Assembly: GCF_947495715.1 (NCBI RefSeq)
Contig: NZ_CANLZU010000001.1
Span: 62,001 to 126,000, forward strand
Reading direction: 5' to 3'
Length of the DNA stretch: 64,000 bases
From: an uncultured Oceanisphaera sp.
Lineage (GTDB): Bacteria; Pseudomonadota; Gammaproteobacteria; Enterobacterales; Aeromonadaceae
Under the pieces are notes generated by a model. That model was given only the letters and a program-made list of their open reading frames with translations, made no database searches and was not told the DNA's origin. A program made the position numbers and the translations under genes. Positions 19,008 through 26,542 of the stretch are shown piece after piece (positions within the stretch are counted from its first letter, which is position 1; the number at the start of each line of letters is the position of its first letter).

Positions 19008-19355
19008 ATGAGCCTGACAATCTATCATAACCCCCGCTGTTCCAAGAGTCGGGAAACCCTCGCCCTGCTGGAACAAAAAGGGCTGAACCCCGAGATTATC
19101 AAATATCTCGATACCCCACCCGGCGCAGATCAACTCAAGACTCTGCTGACCCAGCTGGGCATGAGTTCGGCCCGGGAGCTGATGCGCACCAAGGAGCAGG
19201 AATACAAGGATCTGGGGCTGGCCGATGTGCAGGATGAAGACGCGCTGCTCGCCGCCATGACCGCTCATCCCCGGCTGATCGAGCGTCCCATCGTGGTCAA
19301 CAACAACCAAGCTGCCCTGGGTCGTCCGCCCGAGCAGGTACTGGACATTCTGTAA
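19008..19355 (+). CDS. arsC: ArsC family arsenate reductase / YfgD-like
   Basis: 115-residue glutaredoxin-coupled ArsC-fold protein. The active-site cysteine is residue 11 in HNPRCSKSRE, with the family RPIV segment near the C terminus. No ars regulator or pump is nearby. The synteny (bepA region) matches E. coli yfgD, so a housekeeping role is as likely as arsenic resistance. The ATG at 19008 follows GGAG. Its stop overlaps the next start (TAATG). Confidence 0.9.
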   Translation: MSLTIYHNPRCSKSRETLALLEQKGLNPEIIKYLDTPPGADQLKTLLTQLGMSSARELMRTKEQEYKDLGLADVQDEDALLAAMTAHPRLIERPIVVNNNQAALGRPPEQVLDIL

Positions 19356-19741
19356 TGAACATCAAACTGGCACGTCTGCTGGCACTGACCGGCTACCTTG
19401 GCCTGATTATCTGGGTTGCCCTCTGGCACAGCCTGCTCTCCCCGCACCCGGATCTCGGCGTCGGTTTCATGCTGGTGATGTGGCTGCCCTGGTTGTTTAT
19501 TCCCATGAAAGGCATGATCAAGGGCAATCCCTATACCCATGCCTGGGCCGTTTACCTGCTGATGCCGTATTTTCTGCACTCGGCCACCCTGCTGTGGGTG
19601 GATGAAGGCGAGCGCTGGCTGGCGCTGGTCGAACTGCTGCTGGCCAGCACCATGTTCATCGGCAATACCTACTACGCCAAGTTTCGCGGTCGCGAGCTGG
19701 GGCTGAGTATTCGCAAGAAAAAAGAAAAAACAAAGCCGTAA
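19355..19741 (+). CDS. DUF2069 small membrane protein
   Basis: 128 residues with about four hydrophobic helices and a basic C-terminal tail (RKKKEKTKP). It matches the DUF2069 family, of unknown function. Translationally coupled to arsC by a one-base overlap. The final AAG CCG TAA codons are the first unit of a period-7 repeat (AAGCCGT). Confidence 0.85.
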   Translation: MNIKLARLLALTGYLGLIIWVALWHSLLSPHPDLGVGFMLVMWLPWLFIPMKGMIKGNPYTHAWAVYLLMPYFLHSATLLWVDEGERWLALVELLLASTMFIGNTYYAKFRGRELGLSIRKKKEKTKP

Positions 19742-19820
19742 GCGGTAAGCGATCAGCCGTAAGAAAAGACAAAAAACCGAGTCTGCCGCAGACTCGTTTT
19801 TTTGACCGCTTACAGCTATA
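19733..19820. repeat. Period-7 arms flanking a strong terminator after the DUF2069 gene
   Basis: AAGCCGT, AAGCGGT, AAGCGAT, CAGCCGT on the left (19733-19760) and ACCGCTT, ACAGCTA on the right (19805-19818), complementary in sense. Between them lies the terminator at 19771-19803. The DUF2069 stop codon is inside the left array. Confidence 0.75.
19771..19803. terminator. Bidirectional Rho-independent terminator
   Basis: CGAGTCTG-CCG-CAGACTCG stem (8 bp) with A6 before and T7 after. Confidence 0.92.
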
Positions 19821-19854
19821 GCCTGTCTCTTGGTCACAGATCAACGTGTGGAAT

Positions 19855-19970
19855 AAGAGGCAACAGGGTTGCCTCCTCCGACACGCTGCAAGCACGTCCC
19901 TGTGACGCTCAGCAAATGCCATCCCTGGCATTTGACGGTCGGCTGAGGCAATCCCTGTTGCCTCTCCTTA
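19855..19970. repeat. Palindromic two-hairpin repeat element, copy B1
   Basis: Outer arms AAGAGGCAACAGGGTTGCC and CAATCCCTGTTGCCTCT form a long inverted repeat; inner CCGAC / GTCGG pair. Internal hairpin AAATGCCA-TCCC-TGGCATTT (19914-19933) is the family hairpin in reverse orientation. Part of the 574-base gap between the DUF2069 gene and the ABC importer, which holds no gene I can support. Confidence 0.75.
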
Positions 19971-20020
19971 AGCACCGCGTTGTCTGCAGGACGCTCCCAG
20001 CCGACGCCGCAGCAGAGGGG

Positions 20021-20125
20021 CGGATGAAGGGTTCTACTCCAGCGAGCATCACATGACAGGACGTCATGTGCTGAGCGTCGCAGGGATGCGGTTTAGCGTG
20101 TCGGTGGAGTTGACCCTTCGTTCGA
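20021..20125. repeat. Palindromic two-hairpin repeat element, copy B2 (opposite orientation to B1)
   Basis: Arms CGGATGAAGGGTTCTACTCC (20021-20040) and GGAGTTGACCCTTCGTTCG (20107-20125). Internal hairpins CACATGAC-AGGAC-GTCATGTG (20050-20070) and CGCA-GGGA-TGCG (20079-20090). Shares TGAGCGTC and GCGTGTCGGTGGAG with copy C in the opposite sense. Confidence 0.75.
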
Positions 20126-20187
20126 CCTTTACAGGGCAACTAAATAGACCAGTTAGTTTTCCAGATTGGTATAACAGGCAACGATAG

Positions 20188-20303
20188 GCGTTAAGCTGTC
20201 AGCCGCAAGAAAAAAACCGAGCCTACACTGGCTCGGTTTTTTTATTTGGCTTGGCACTGTTTTTATCTTTGGCTGATCGCTTACAGCTTAAGGCTGACAG
20301 CTG
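20188..20303. repeat. Period-7-like arms around a terminator, end of the ABC importer operon
   Basis: Left GCGTTAAGCTGTCAGCCGC (20188-20206) and right GCTTACAGCTTAAGGCTGAC with CAGC repeats (about 20278-20301) are complementary. The terminator at 20209-20243 lies between. Same design as at 19733-19820. Confidence 0.65.
20209..20243. terminator. Bidirectional Rho-independent terminator after the amino-acid importer
   Basis: CCGAGCC-TACACT-GGCTCGG stem flanked by a run of A on the left and T7 on the right. On the minus strand it follows hisM. Confidence 0.9.
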
Positions 20304-20315
20304 CTCTTGGCGCCT

Positions 20316-21008
20316 TTAGTTTGTTCTGGGCTGAAGGTGCCGGGACCAGCGGTTTTCAAGCCGGCGAAAGCCCCAGACCAGCAGAAAGGTCAGACACATG
20401 TATACCAGACCCGCCGCCAGAAAAGCCTCGAAGGGCGAGTAGTAGCGCGAATTGACGATCCGCGCCGCGCCGGTGAGATCCACTATGGTGATCACCCCCG
20501 CCACCGCCGAGCCGTGCAGCATGAATATCACCTCGTTACTGTAGGCCGGCAGGGCCCGACGAAACGAGTTGGGCAGTATGATGCGCCGCAAGGTGGTCAT
20601 TCGGTTCATGCCATAGGCATAGGCCGCTTCAATCTGCCCCTTGGGCATGGCATTGATCGAGCCACGAATAATCTCGGCGGTATAGGCGCTGGTATTGAGC
20701 GTAAAGGCCAGAATGGCACAGAACCAGGCCTGACTGAACAGCTCCCAGGCGGCGGACTCCCGCAACCAGACCCACTGCCCGGCGCCGTAATAAATCAGAA
20801 ACAGCTGTACCAGCAGCGGCGTGCCGCGAAAGAAGTAGATATAGGCCCAGGCCGGTCCCTTGAGCAGCCAGTTGGCACTGTTGCGCAATATGCCCAGCGG
20901 CACCGCAATCAGCAGACCCAGCAACAGCGAGATGGCCACCAGAAACAGGGTGGTATAAAGCCCCTGCCAGTAGACGGTCCATTCATTGATGATGATTGAA
21001 AAATCCAT
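20316..21008 (-). CDS. hisM: Basic amino-acid ABC transporter permease (HisM-like)
   Basis: 230-residue inner-membrane permease with about five helices and the EAA-loop IEAAYAYGMNRMTTLRRIILP contacting the ATPase. Family: polar amino acid permeases (HisM/AotM). Last gene of a hisP-hisJ-hisQ-hisM operon; 3 bases from hisQ. Substrate class inferred from the binding protein and the lysO neighbour: Arg/Lys/Orn/His. Confidence 0.88.
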   Translation of the reverse strand: MDFSIIINEWTVYWQGLYTTLFLVAISLLLGLLIAVPLGILRNSANWLLKGPAWAYIYFFRGTPLLVQLFLIYYGAGQWVWLRESAAWELFSQAWFCAILAFTLNTSAYTAEIIRGSINAMPKGQIEAAYAYGMNRMTTLRRIILPNSFRRALPAYSNEVIFMLHGSAVAGVITIVDLTGAARIVNSRYYSPFEAFLAAGLVYMCLTFLLVWGFRRLENRWSRHLQPRTN

Positions 21009-21011
21009 TTC

Positions 21012-21752
21012 TTACCTCGTCTGAATGGCGTAGTGACGTTCTGCCCATTTGAGCATGGAGGTAGACAGGGTGGTAAACAGCAGGAAGATCACCGCCACCG
21101 CCATGTAAAAGGTAAAGGGCAGCTGGGTAGCGCCCGCCGCCAGCGAGGCCTTGCGCACCATGTCGTCCAAACCGATGATCGACACCAATGCCGTGGTCTT
21201 GAGCAATACCAGCCAGTTGTTACCCAGCCCGGGCAGGGCGTGGCGCATCATCTGCGGAAACAGAATGCGGCGAAACACCAGGGTCGAGCGCATTCCATAG
21301 GCGCGGGCCGCTTCCAGCTCGCCCTTGTCCACCGCCAGAATGGCGCCGCGAAAGGTTTCGGTCATGTAGGCGCCGAAGATAAAGCCAATGGTAACGATGC
21401 CGGCCATGAAGGGGCTGATTTCCACATAGTCGGGCAAATAACTGACCCATTCATGGGCGGGATCGCCGCCGCCGATCCAGTTGTTCAGCTTCTCGTTGAG
21501 CGAATAGAGTGAATTATTGAGTAGTACCTGACCGCCGAAGAAAATCAGCATCATCAGCACCAGATCGGGAATGCCCCGAATGACAGTGGTGTAACCGGTG
21601 GCGAGCCAGCGGGCAGGTTTGAATGAGGAGAGTTTGGCCAGCGCCCCCAGCAATCCCAGGGTAACCGCCAGCAGTAATGATAACAGGGCCACCTGTATGG
21701 TGACTGCCGCCCCTTCCATCAGGGCGCCTTCGTATCCTTTCAGATCCAGCAT
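21012..21752 (-). CDS. hisQ: Basic amino-acid ABC transporter permease (HisQ-like)
   Basis: 246-residue permease with about five helices and the EAA-loop LEAARAYGMRSTLVFRRILF. Forms the heterodimeric channel with HisM. Third gene of the operon, 48 bases after the binding protein gene. Confidence 0.88.
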   Translation of the reverse strand: MLDLKGYEGALMEGAAVTIQVALLSLLLAVTLGLLGALAKLSSFKPARWLATGYTTVIRGIPDLVLMMLIFFGGQVLLNNSLYSLNEKLNNWIGGGDPAHEWVSYLPDYVEISPFMAGIVTIGFIFGAYMTETFRGAILAVDKGELEAARAYGMRSTLVFRRILFPQMMRHALPGLGNNWLVLLKTTALVSIIGLDDMVRKASLAAGATQLPFTFYMAVAVIFLLFTTLSTSMLKWAERHYAIQTR

Positions 21753-21800
21753 AACGATGTCCTATCATATCGGCCCCGAAACGGGGCCGATAAACGCTGA

Positions 21801-22577
21801 TTAACCGCCGTAAACGTCGTATTCAAAGTACTTGTTGTTCACTTCTTCGTATTTGCCGTTTTCACGCAGATCCTGAATGGCCTGGTTGAGCATGTTTTTC
21901 AGCTGCTGATCCTGCTTGCGTACCGCAATACCGAAGCCTTCGCCGAACCATTGCTCATCGGTGACCGAAGGGCCGACAAACTCGAACTTATCGCCACCTT
22001 CCTTGTTGAGCAGGCCTTCCTCGATCGCCGTCGCATCCAGGAACACATAATCGATACGGCCGGACTTCAGATCCAGATAGGCTTCATCGGCGTTACCGTA
22101 GCGCACCAGCGATACATCACGGCCGAAGTTGTCGGTCAGGTACTTGTCGTGAGTGGTGGCGATTTGTACCCCCACCTTCTTGCCCTTGAGGCCTTCCTTG
22201 CTCAGATCGAGCGTGGTGCCTTTTTTGGTCACGAACTTGTTGGGGACCAGCGCGTATTTACCGGTAAAGTCCACGGTACGCTTGCGCTCTTCGGTGATCG
22301 ACATGGCGGCAATAATGGCGTCGTATTTACGCGCCAGCAGTGCCGGAATAATGCCATCCCAGTCCTGTGCCACCAGCTCGCACTTCACCTGCATCTGCTC
22401 GCACAATGCATTGGCCATGTCCACGTCAAAGCCCTGCAGCTCACCGCTTTCATCGGTCCAGGAGAACGGAGGATAAGCGCCTTCAATACCAAAACGTACG
22501 GTTTTCCATTCCTTTGCCTGAACCGCGCCTGCCGCCAGGCTGGCCATGATGGCGCCTGCTACCAACAGTTTTTTCAT
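21801..22577 (-). CDS. hisJ: Periplasmic lysine/arginine/ornithine/histidine-binding protein (HisJ/ArgT/AotJ-like)
   Basis: 258-residue solute-binding protein (family 3 SBP) with signal peptide MKKLLVAGAIMASLAAGAVQA. The ligand region GIEGAYPPFSWTDESGELQG and later YDAIIAAMSITEERKRTVDFT match basic-amino-acid binders. The ATG at 22577 is preceded by AGGAG; a longer frame from 22634 would spoil the signal peptide. The exact ligand cannot be decided by eye. Confidence 0.88.
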   Translation of the reverse strand: MKKLLVAGAIMASLAAGAVQAKEWKTVRFGIEGAYPPFSWTDESGELQGFDVDMANALCEQMQVKCELVAQDWDGIIPALLARKYDAIIAAMSITEERKRTVDFTGKYALVPNKFVTKKGTTLDLSKEGLKGKKVGVQIATTHDKYLTDNFGRDVSLVRYGNADEAYLDLKSGRIDYVFLDATAIEEGLLNKEGGDKFEFVGPSVTDEQWFGEGFGIAVRKQDQQLKNMLNQAIQDLRENGKYEEVNNKYFEYDVYGG

Positions 22578-22630
22578 AAGTCTTGCTCCTTGTATTACGC
22601 CTTGTATCAATGGTTTATTATTCGCCGGTT

Positions 22631-23398
22631 TCAATAGGACGACGATATAAACTGCTTGAATCGCTCCGAGCTGGGGTTGGCAAACACCTGCTTGGGATCG
22701 CCCTGCTCTTCCACCAGACCCTGATGCAAAAATATCAGCTGGTTGGAGACTTCCCGGGCAAAACTCATTTCGTGGGTCACCACCAGCATGGTGCGGCCTT
22801 CTTCGGCCAGCCCCCGCATGACGCCCAGTACCTCACCGACCAGCTCGGGATCCAGCGCCGACGTGGGTTCATCAAACAACATCACCTCGGGATCCACCGC
22901 CAGCGCCCGGGCAATCGCCGCCCGCTGCTGCTGACCGCCCGACAAGTGGCTGGGGTAATATTCCCGCCGTTCGTAGAGCCCGACCTTTTGCAGCAGCGCC
23001 TCGGCCTTTTCGATGGCCTCTTTCTTCGGCACCTTGAGCACATGCACCGGCACTTCGATGATGTTCTCCAATATAGTCATATGGGACCATAAATTGAAAC
23101 TCTGGAACACCATGGCCAGCCGGGAGCGAATGCGCTCGACCTGACGCATACTGACCGGCTCACGTTCGCCGGCCTTGTTGGTGCGCATTTCGATCAACTC
23201 GCCATGCAGCCGTACTTCACCGGCCGATGGGGTTTCCAGCAGATTGATACAGCGTAGAAAGGTGGACTTACCGGATCCGGAAGAACCAATAATGGAAATA
23301 ACGTCGCCGTTGTCGGCTTTTAAATCGATGCCTTTCAGCACTTCCAGGGAGCCGTAGTGTTTGTGCAGTCCCGACACTTCCAGGGCAGCTTTACTCAT
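22631..23398 (-). CDS. hisP: Basic amino-acid ABC transporter ATPase (HisP-like)
   Basis: 255-residue ATPase: Walker A GSSGSGKST, signature LSGGQQQR, Walker B VMLFDEPTSALDP and the H-loop histidine in VVTHEM. First gene of the importer operon, transcribed away from lysO. The 400-base divergent region carries a GGTTAAC palindrome and an ArgR-like box. Confidence 0.92.
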   Translation of the reverse strand: MSKAALEVSGLHKHYGSLEVLKGIDLKADNGDVISIIGSSGSGKSTFLRCINLLETPSAGEVRLHGELIEMRTNKAGEREPVSMRQVERIRSRLAMVFQSFNLWSHMTILENIIEVPVHVLKVPKKEAIEKAEALLQKVGLYERREYYPSHLSGGQQQRAAIARALAVDPEVMLFDEPTSALDPELVGEVLGVMRGLAEEGRTMLVVTHEMSFAREVSNQLIFLHQGLVEEQGDPKQVFANPSSERFKQFISSSY

Positions 23399-23448
23399 CC
23401 GTTAGACCCTTGTTCCCGATGCCGACAAGGCGGCATAGTTGCGTTCAT

Positions 23449-23467
23449 GGTTAACAGCTTGTTAACC
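23449..23467. promoter_or_regulatory. Perfect palindrome upstream of hisP, possible operator
   Basis: GGTTAAC-AGCTT-GTTAACC, 7-bp perfect arms with a 5-base centre, about 50-70 bases before the hisP ATG. No terminator-like T tract. Position suits a repressor site; the regulator is unknown. Confidence 0.4.
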
Positions 23468-23569
23468 GCTGTGAAGAAAACTACCATCTGTTTGCCCTAA
23501 TAACAACAGAATCTACTTTTAAAAAGCCTGCAAGTTGGTTTTTTATACACAATAACCCCTCACTGGCAG

Positions 23570-23603
23570 TATAATATTATGCAAAAATATCGAATAAATT
23601 ATC
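23570..23603 (+). promoter_or_regulatory. Probable lysO promoter with overlapping ArgR-like box
   Basis: TATAAT (23570-23575) is followed at 23578-23595 by TATGCAAAAATATCGAAT and then GAATAAATTATCA, which match much of the ARG-box pattern TNTGAATWWWWATTCANW with several mismatches. ArgR is known to repress lysO in E. coli, and basic amino-acid importers are ArgR targets. The rest of the 400-base gap shows nothing else I can name. Confidence 0.4.
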
Positions 23604-23795
23604 AAGCAGGAATGTTTTTGCTGCATTAACTGCCGTCGGCAGCTTCACGATGATTGCGCGCGATCCCGACACCGAGCACAAAGCCACACCGCACATATTT
23701 CGGCTTTTTTTTCCATTTCGGCTCACGTATCCTGTCGTCAATGGAATATAGCGGTTAAAAAACCCGCTGAATCAACAAATTGGAAGATAAACCCT

Positions 23796-24704
23796 ATGTA
23801 CTCCGGCTTACTTATCGTGTTGTTGCCTCTGGCGCTGGGCTATTGTGTCCCCTGCCGTTCCCAGTCGATCCTGCATGTTATCAATGTGTCGGTGGCACGC
23901 ATGGTTTATCTGATCCTGTTCCTGATGGGGATCAGCCTGGCCTTCGTCGATAACCTGACCGCCCACCTGGGCACCATTTTTACCGTCTGTGTGGTGTTTC
24001 TTGTCTGTACGACCCTCGCCAACCTGGCCGGACTCTGGCTGCTGGATGTACGTCGCGGCCGGGTCAGCGGCGAGCGAGGCGCGCCTGTTATCAGCAAATG
24101 GTCGCTACTGCTGGACTCGGTCTGGCTGTGCCTGGTCATTCTCGCCGGTGTGGTGCTGGGGCAGTTTCTCGACCCGGAATGGTTTGCGGTCGACACCCTG
24201 AGCGAGTGGGCCCTGATGTTGCTGTTGTTGCTGATCGGCATTCAATTGCGTAACTCCGGCATGAAACTGCGGCAGATATTGCTCAATCCCTGGGGCCTGA
24301 CCATAGCCCTGGTGGTCATGGTCAGCTCCTGGGGCGGCGGCCTGGCCGGAGCCTGGCTGCTGAACATGCCGCTGAGTCATGGCCTGGCCTTTTCGTCCGG
24401 CTATGGCTGGTATTCGCTGTCGGGCATCCTGATCAGCGACCAGCTGGGGCCGGTGATGGGCAGCGCCGCCTTCCTCAACGATCTGGCCCGGGAGCTGGTC
24501 GCCATCATGATGATTCCGGCGCTGATGCGCCGACATCCGTCCTGCGCCATCGGCTACGGCGGTGCCACCGCCATGGACTTTACCCTGCCGGTGTTGCAAC
24601 GCTCCGGCGGTGTGGCCATAGTGCCGGTAGCCATCGTCTCCGGCTTTATCCTGAGCCTGGCGGCGCCGGTTTTCATTCTCGCCTTTCTGTCGCTAGGCGG
24701 CTGA
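23796..24704 (+). CDS. lysO: Lysine exporter LysO (YbjE family)
   Basis: 302-residue membrane protein with about eight helices. The GYGWYSLSGILISDQLGP and TAMDFTLPVLQRSGG segments are typical of LysO. The family exports lysine and related toxic analogues. Divergent from an importer of the same substrate class, so uptake and export of basic amino acids share one control region. Confidence 0.9.
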   Translation: MYSGLLIVLLPLALGYCVPCRSQSILHVINVSVARMVYLILFLMGISLAFVDNLTAHLGTIFTVCVVFLVCTTLANLAGLWLLDVRRGRVSGERGAPVISKWSLLLDSVWLCLVILAGVVLGQFLDPEWFAVDTLSEWALMLLLLLIGIQLRNSGMKLRQILLNPWGLTIALVVMVSSWGGGLAGAWLLNMPLSHGLAFSSGYGWYSLSGILISDQLGPVMGSAAFLNDLARELVAIMMIPALMRRHPSCAIGYGGATAMDFTLPVLQRSGGVAIVPVAIVSGFILSLAAPVFILAFLSLGG

Positions 24705-24763
24705 GTCGCTACCGCCGTCTTTCCTTTATTTCTTGCACCTTTTTGCTCAATCAGTATGGTTAT

Positions 24764-25031
24764 TAGGGTCTGTTGACCTTTCGAGATGATTTTTGCAGCA
24801 GTTTGTGGGGGCTTGATACAAGGCAGCGCTTATGCCATGTAGTCACGCTACATAAATAAGCGATAACGCAGTAGCAAGCCCCCACAAGCGCTGCCCTGCG
24901 GGTTCGGCTAAACGCGCTTTTCTCTTTGTTGAGAGGGCTTTGCTTAGAATGGCTAGGCTACTCCCCTCTCGCCGCGATAAAAACGCGTTTAACTCGAACA
25001 AAATTTCACCGCGAAAGGTCAACAGACCCTA
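24764..25031. mobile_element. Non-autonomous MITE-like element, 268 bp, upstream of asd
   Basis: Perfect 20-bp terminal inverted repeats TAGGGTCTGTTGACCTTTCG (24764-24783) and its complement (25012-25031). If the outer TA is a target duplication, the true ends are GGGTCTG and CAGACCC with 18-bp repeats. A second perfect inverted pair TTGTGGGGGCTTG (24803-24815) / CAAGCCCCCACAA (24875-24887) lies inside. No transposase frame. Its right end is 40 bases before the asd ATG. The preceding 59 bases after lysO hold nothing notable. Confidence 0.85.
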
Positions 25032-25070
25032 GGGCATTTTATTTATTCACTTCCAAGGGAAGGACATTTG

Positions 25071-26177
25071 ATGATGAAAACGGTAGGTCTGGTCGGTTGG
25101 CGCGGTATGGTGGGCTCGGTATTGATGAGCCGTATGGTGGAAGAAGGTGATTTTTCGCGTATTAAACCGGTTTTTTTCACCACCTCTCAGGCGGGTCAGC
25201 CTGCCCCCGACTTCGGCACCGATGCCGGTACCCTGCAGAACGCCTACGACATCGAGGCCCTCAAGGCGCTGGATGTGGTACTGACCTGCCAGGGCGGCGA
25301 TTACACCAAGGAAGTCTACCCCAAGCTGCGTGCCGCCGGCTGGAACGGCTACTGGATTGACGCCGCCTCTGCCCTGCGCATGGACGATGAAGCGCTGATC
25401 GTGCTGGATCCGGTCAACGGCAAGCAGATTCAACAAGCGCTGGACAATGGCGCCAAAACCTTCGTCGGCGGCAACTGCACCGTCAGCCTGATGCTGATGG
25501 CGCTGGGCGGCCTGTTCGAAAAAGATCTGGTCGAATGGGTGGCAGTCTCCACCTATCAGGCGGCCTCCGGCGGCGGTGCTCGTCACATGCGCGAGCTGAT
25601 CACCCAGATGGGCATGCTGCGGGACGAAGTGGCCGACGAGCTGGCCGATCCGGCCTCCGCCATTCTCGAGCTGGAACGCAAAGTCACCGAGAAGACCCGC
25701 AGCGGCGATTTGCCGGTCGACAACTTCGGTGTGCCACTGGCCGGCAGCCTGATCCCCTGGATCGACTCCCAACTGGAAAACGGCCAGAGCCGCGAAGAAT
25801 GGAAAGGCCAGGCCGAAACCAACAAGATCCTGGGCCAAGAGCAGGCGATTCCGGTTGACGGCCTGTGCGTGCGTGTCGGCGCCCTGCGTTGTCACAGCCA
25901 GTCGTTTACCATCAAGCTGAAAGAAGACATCTCCATCTCAGAAGTCGAGAAGCTGCTGGCCAGCCACAACGACTGGGTCAAGGTGATTCCCAACGACCGT
26001 CAGCTGTCGATGGAAGAACTGACCCCGGCCGCCGTGACCGGCACCCTGAGTGTACCGGTTGGCCGTCTGCGCAAGCTGAACATGGGCCCGCAATACCTGT
26101 CTGCCTTCTCGGTTGGCGACCAGCTGCTGTGGGGTGCCGCCGAGCCGCTGCGCCGCATGCTGCACCTGCTGCCGTAA
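25071..26177 (+). CDS. asd: Aspartate-semialdehyde dehydrogenase
   Basis: About 368 residues, NADPH-dependent enzyme making aspartate semialdehyde for Lys, Met, Thr and diaminopimelate. The NADP loop [15 protein letters not shown] is at the N terminus and the catalytic cysteine lies in [12 protein letters not shown]. Two adjacent ATGs (25071, 25074) follow AAGGGAAGGA; the second matches the E. coli start. The MITE immediately upstream means its promoter either lies within that element or in the 40 bases between. Confidence 0.96.
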   Translation: MMKTVGLVGWRGMVGSVLMSRMVEEGDFSRIKPVFFTTSQAGQPAPDFGTDAGTLQNAYDIEALKALDVVLTCQGGDYTKEVYPKLRAAGWNGYWIDAASALRMDDEALIVLDPVNGKQIQQALDNGAKTFVGGNCTVSLMLMALGGLFEKDLVEWVAVSTYQAASGGGARHMRELITQMGMLRDEVADELADPASAILELERKVTEKTRSGDLPVDNFGVPLAGSLIPWIDSQLENGQSREEWKGQAETNKILGQEQAIPVDGLCVRVGALRCHSQSFTIKLKEDISISEVEKLLASHNDWVKVIPNDRQLSMEELTPAAVTGTLSVPVGRLRKLNMGPQYLSAFSVGDQLLWGAAEPLRRMLHLLP

Positions 26178-26200
26178 GCGACGTCTTGGTTTTGGTGTTC

Positions 26201-26227
26201 AAAAGCCCGCCACCCGGCGGGCTTTTT
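26201..26227 (+). terminator. Rho-independent terminator after asd
   Basis: AAAA-GCCCGCC-ACCC-GGCGGGC-TTTTT; 7-bp GC stem with U tract, 24 bases after the asd stop. Confidence 0.92.
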
Positions 26228-26270
26228 CGTGGTCGGCAGGTTAAACGACTGCTGCTGATTGAGTTAACAT

Positions 26271-26375
26271 CGGACAAAGGGCCCGCTCCACCGACCCGCT
26301 CAAGCACCTCCCTGTGACGCTCAGCACATGACATCCCTGTCATGTGATGGTCGGTGGAGCAGATCCCTTCGTCCT
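26271..26375. repeat. Palindromic two-hairpin repeat element, copy C
   Basis: Arms GGGCCCGCTCCACCGAC and GTCGGTGGAGCAGATCCC, with CGGACAAAG / CTTCGTCC outside. Internal perfect hairpin CACATGACA-TCCC-TGTCATGTG (26325-26346) and a weaker CACCTCCCTGTG (26306-26317). It is followed to about 26440 by the family linker (GCCGTCTGCGGGCACTCGG, then AAGAGGCAG) that also joins copies G1 and G2. It fills most of the 365-base asd-ycaO gap. Confidence 0.75.
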
Positions 26376-26542
26376 CAGTGATGCTCCGGCGTTGCCTGTT
26401 GACGCCGTCTGCGGGCACTCGGTGCTCAAGAAGAGGCAGCCCTGTTTTCTCGACCACCCTTTTCATGATGCCACTTGTTCAATTTCTGTGCGCGGGTTAG
26501 GATCTGCCCCCATTTTTGCCGATCACACCCAAGGACTCCCCC

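Noticed and set aside
24926-25150. 74-codon plus-strand frame spanning the MITE right end and the asd start
   Set aside because: Out of frame with asd and crosses the inverted repeat; no ribosome site. Not a transposase fragment.
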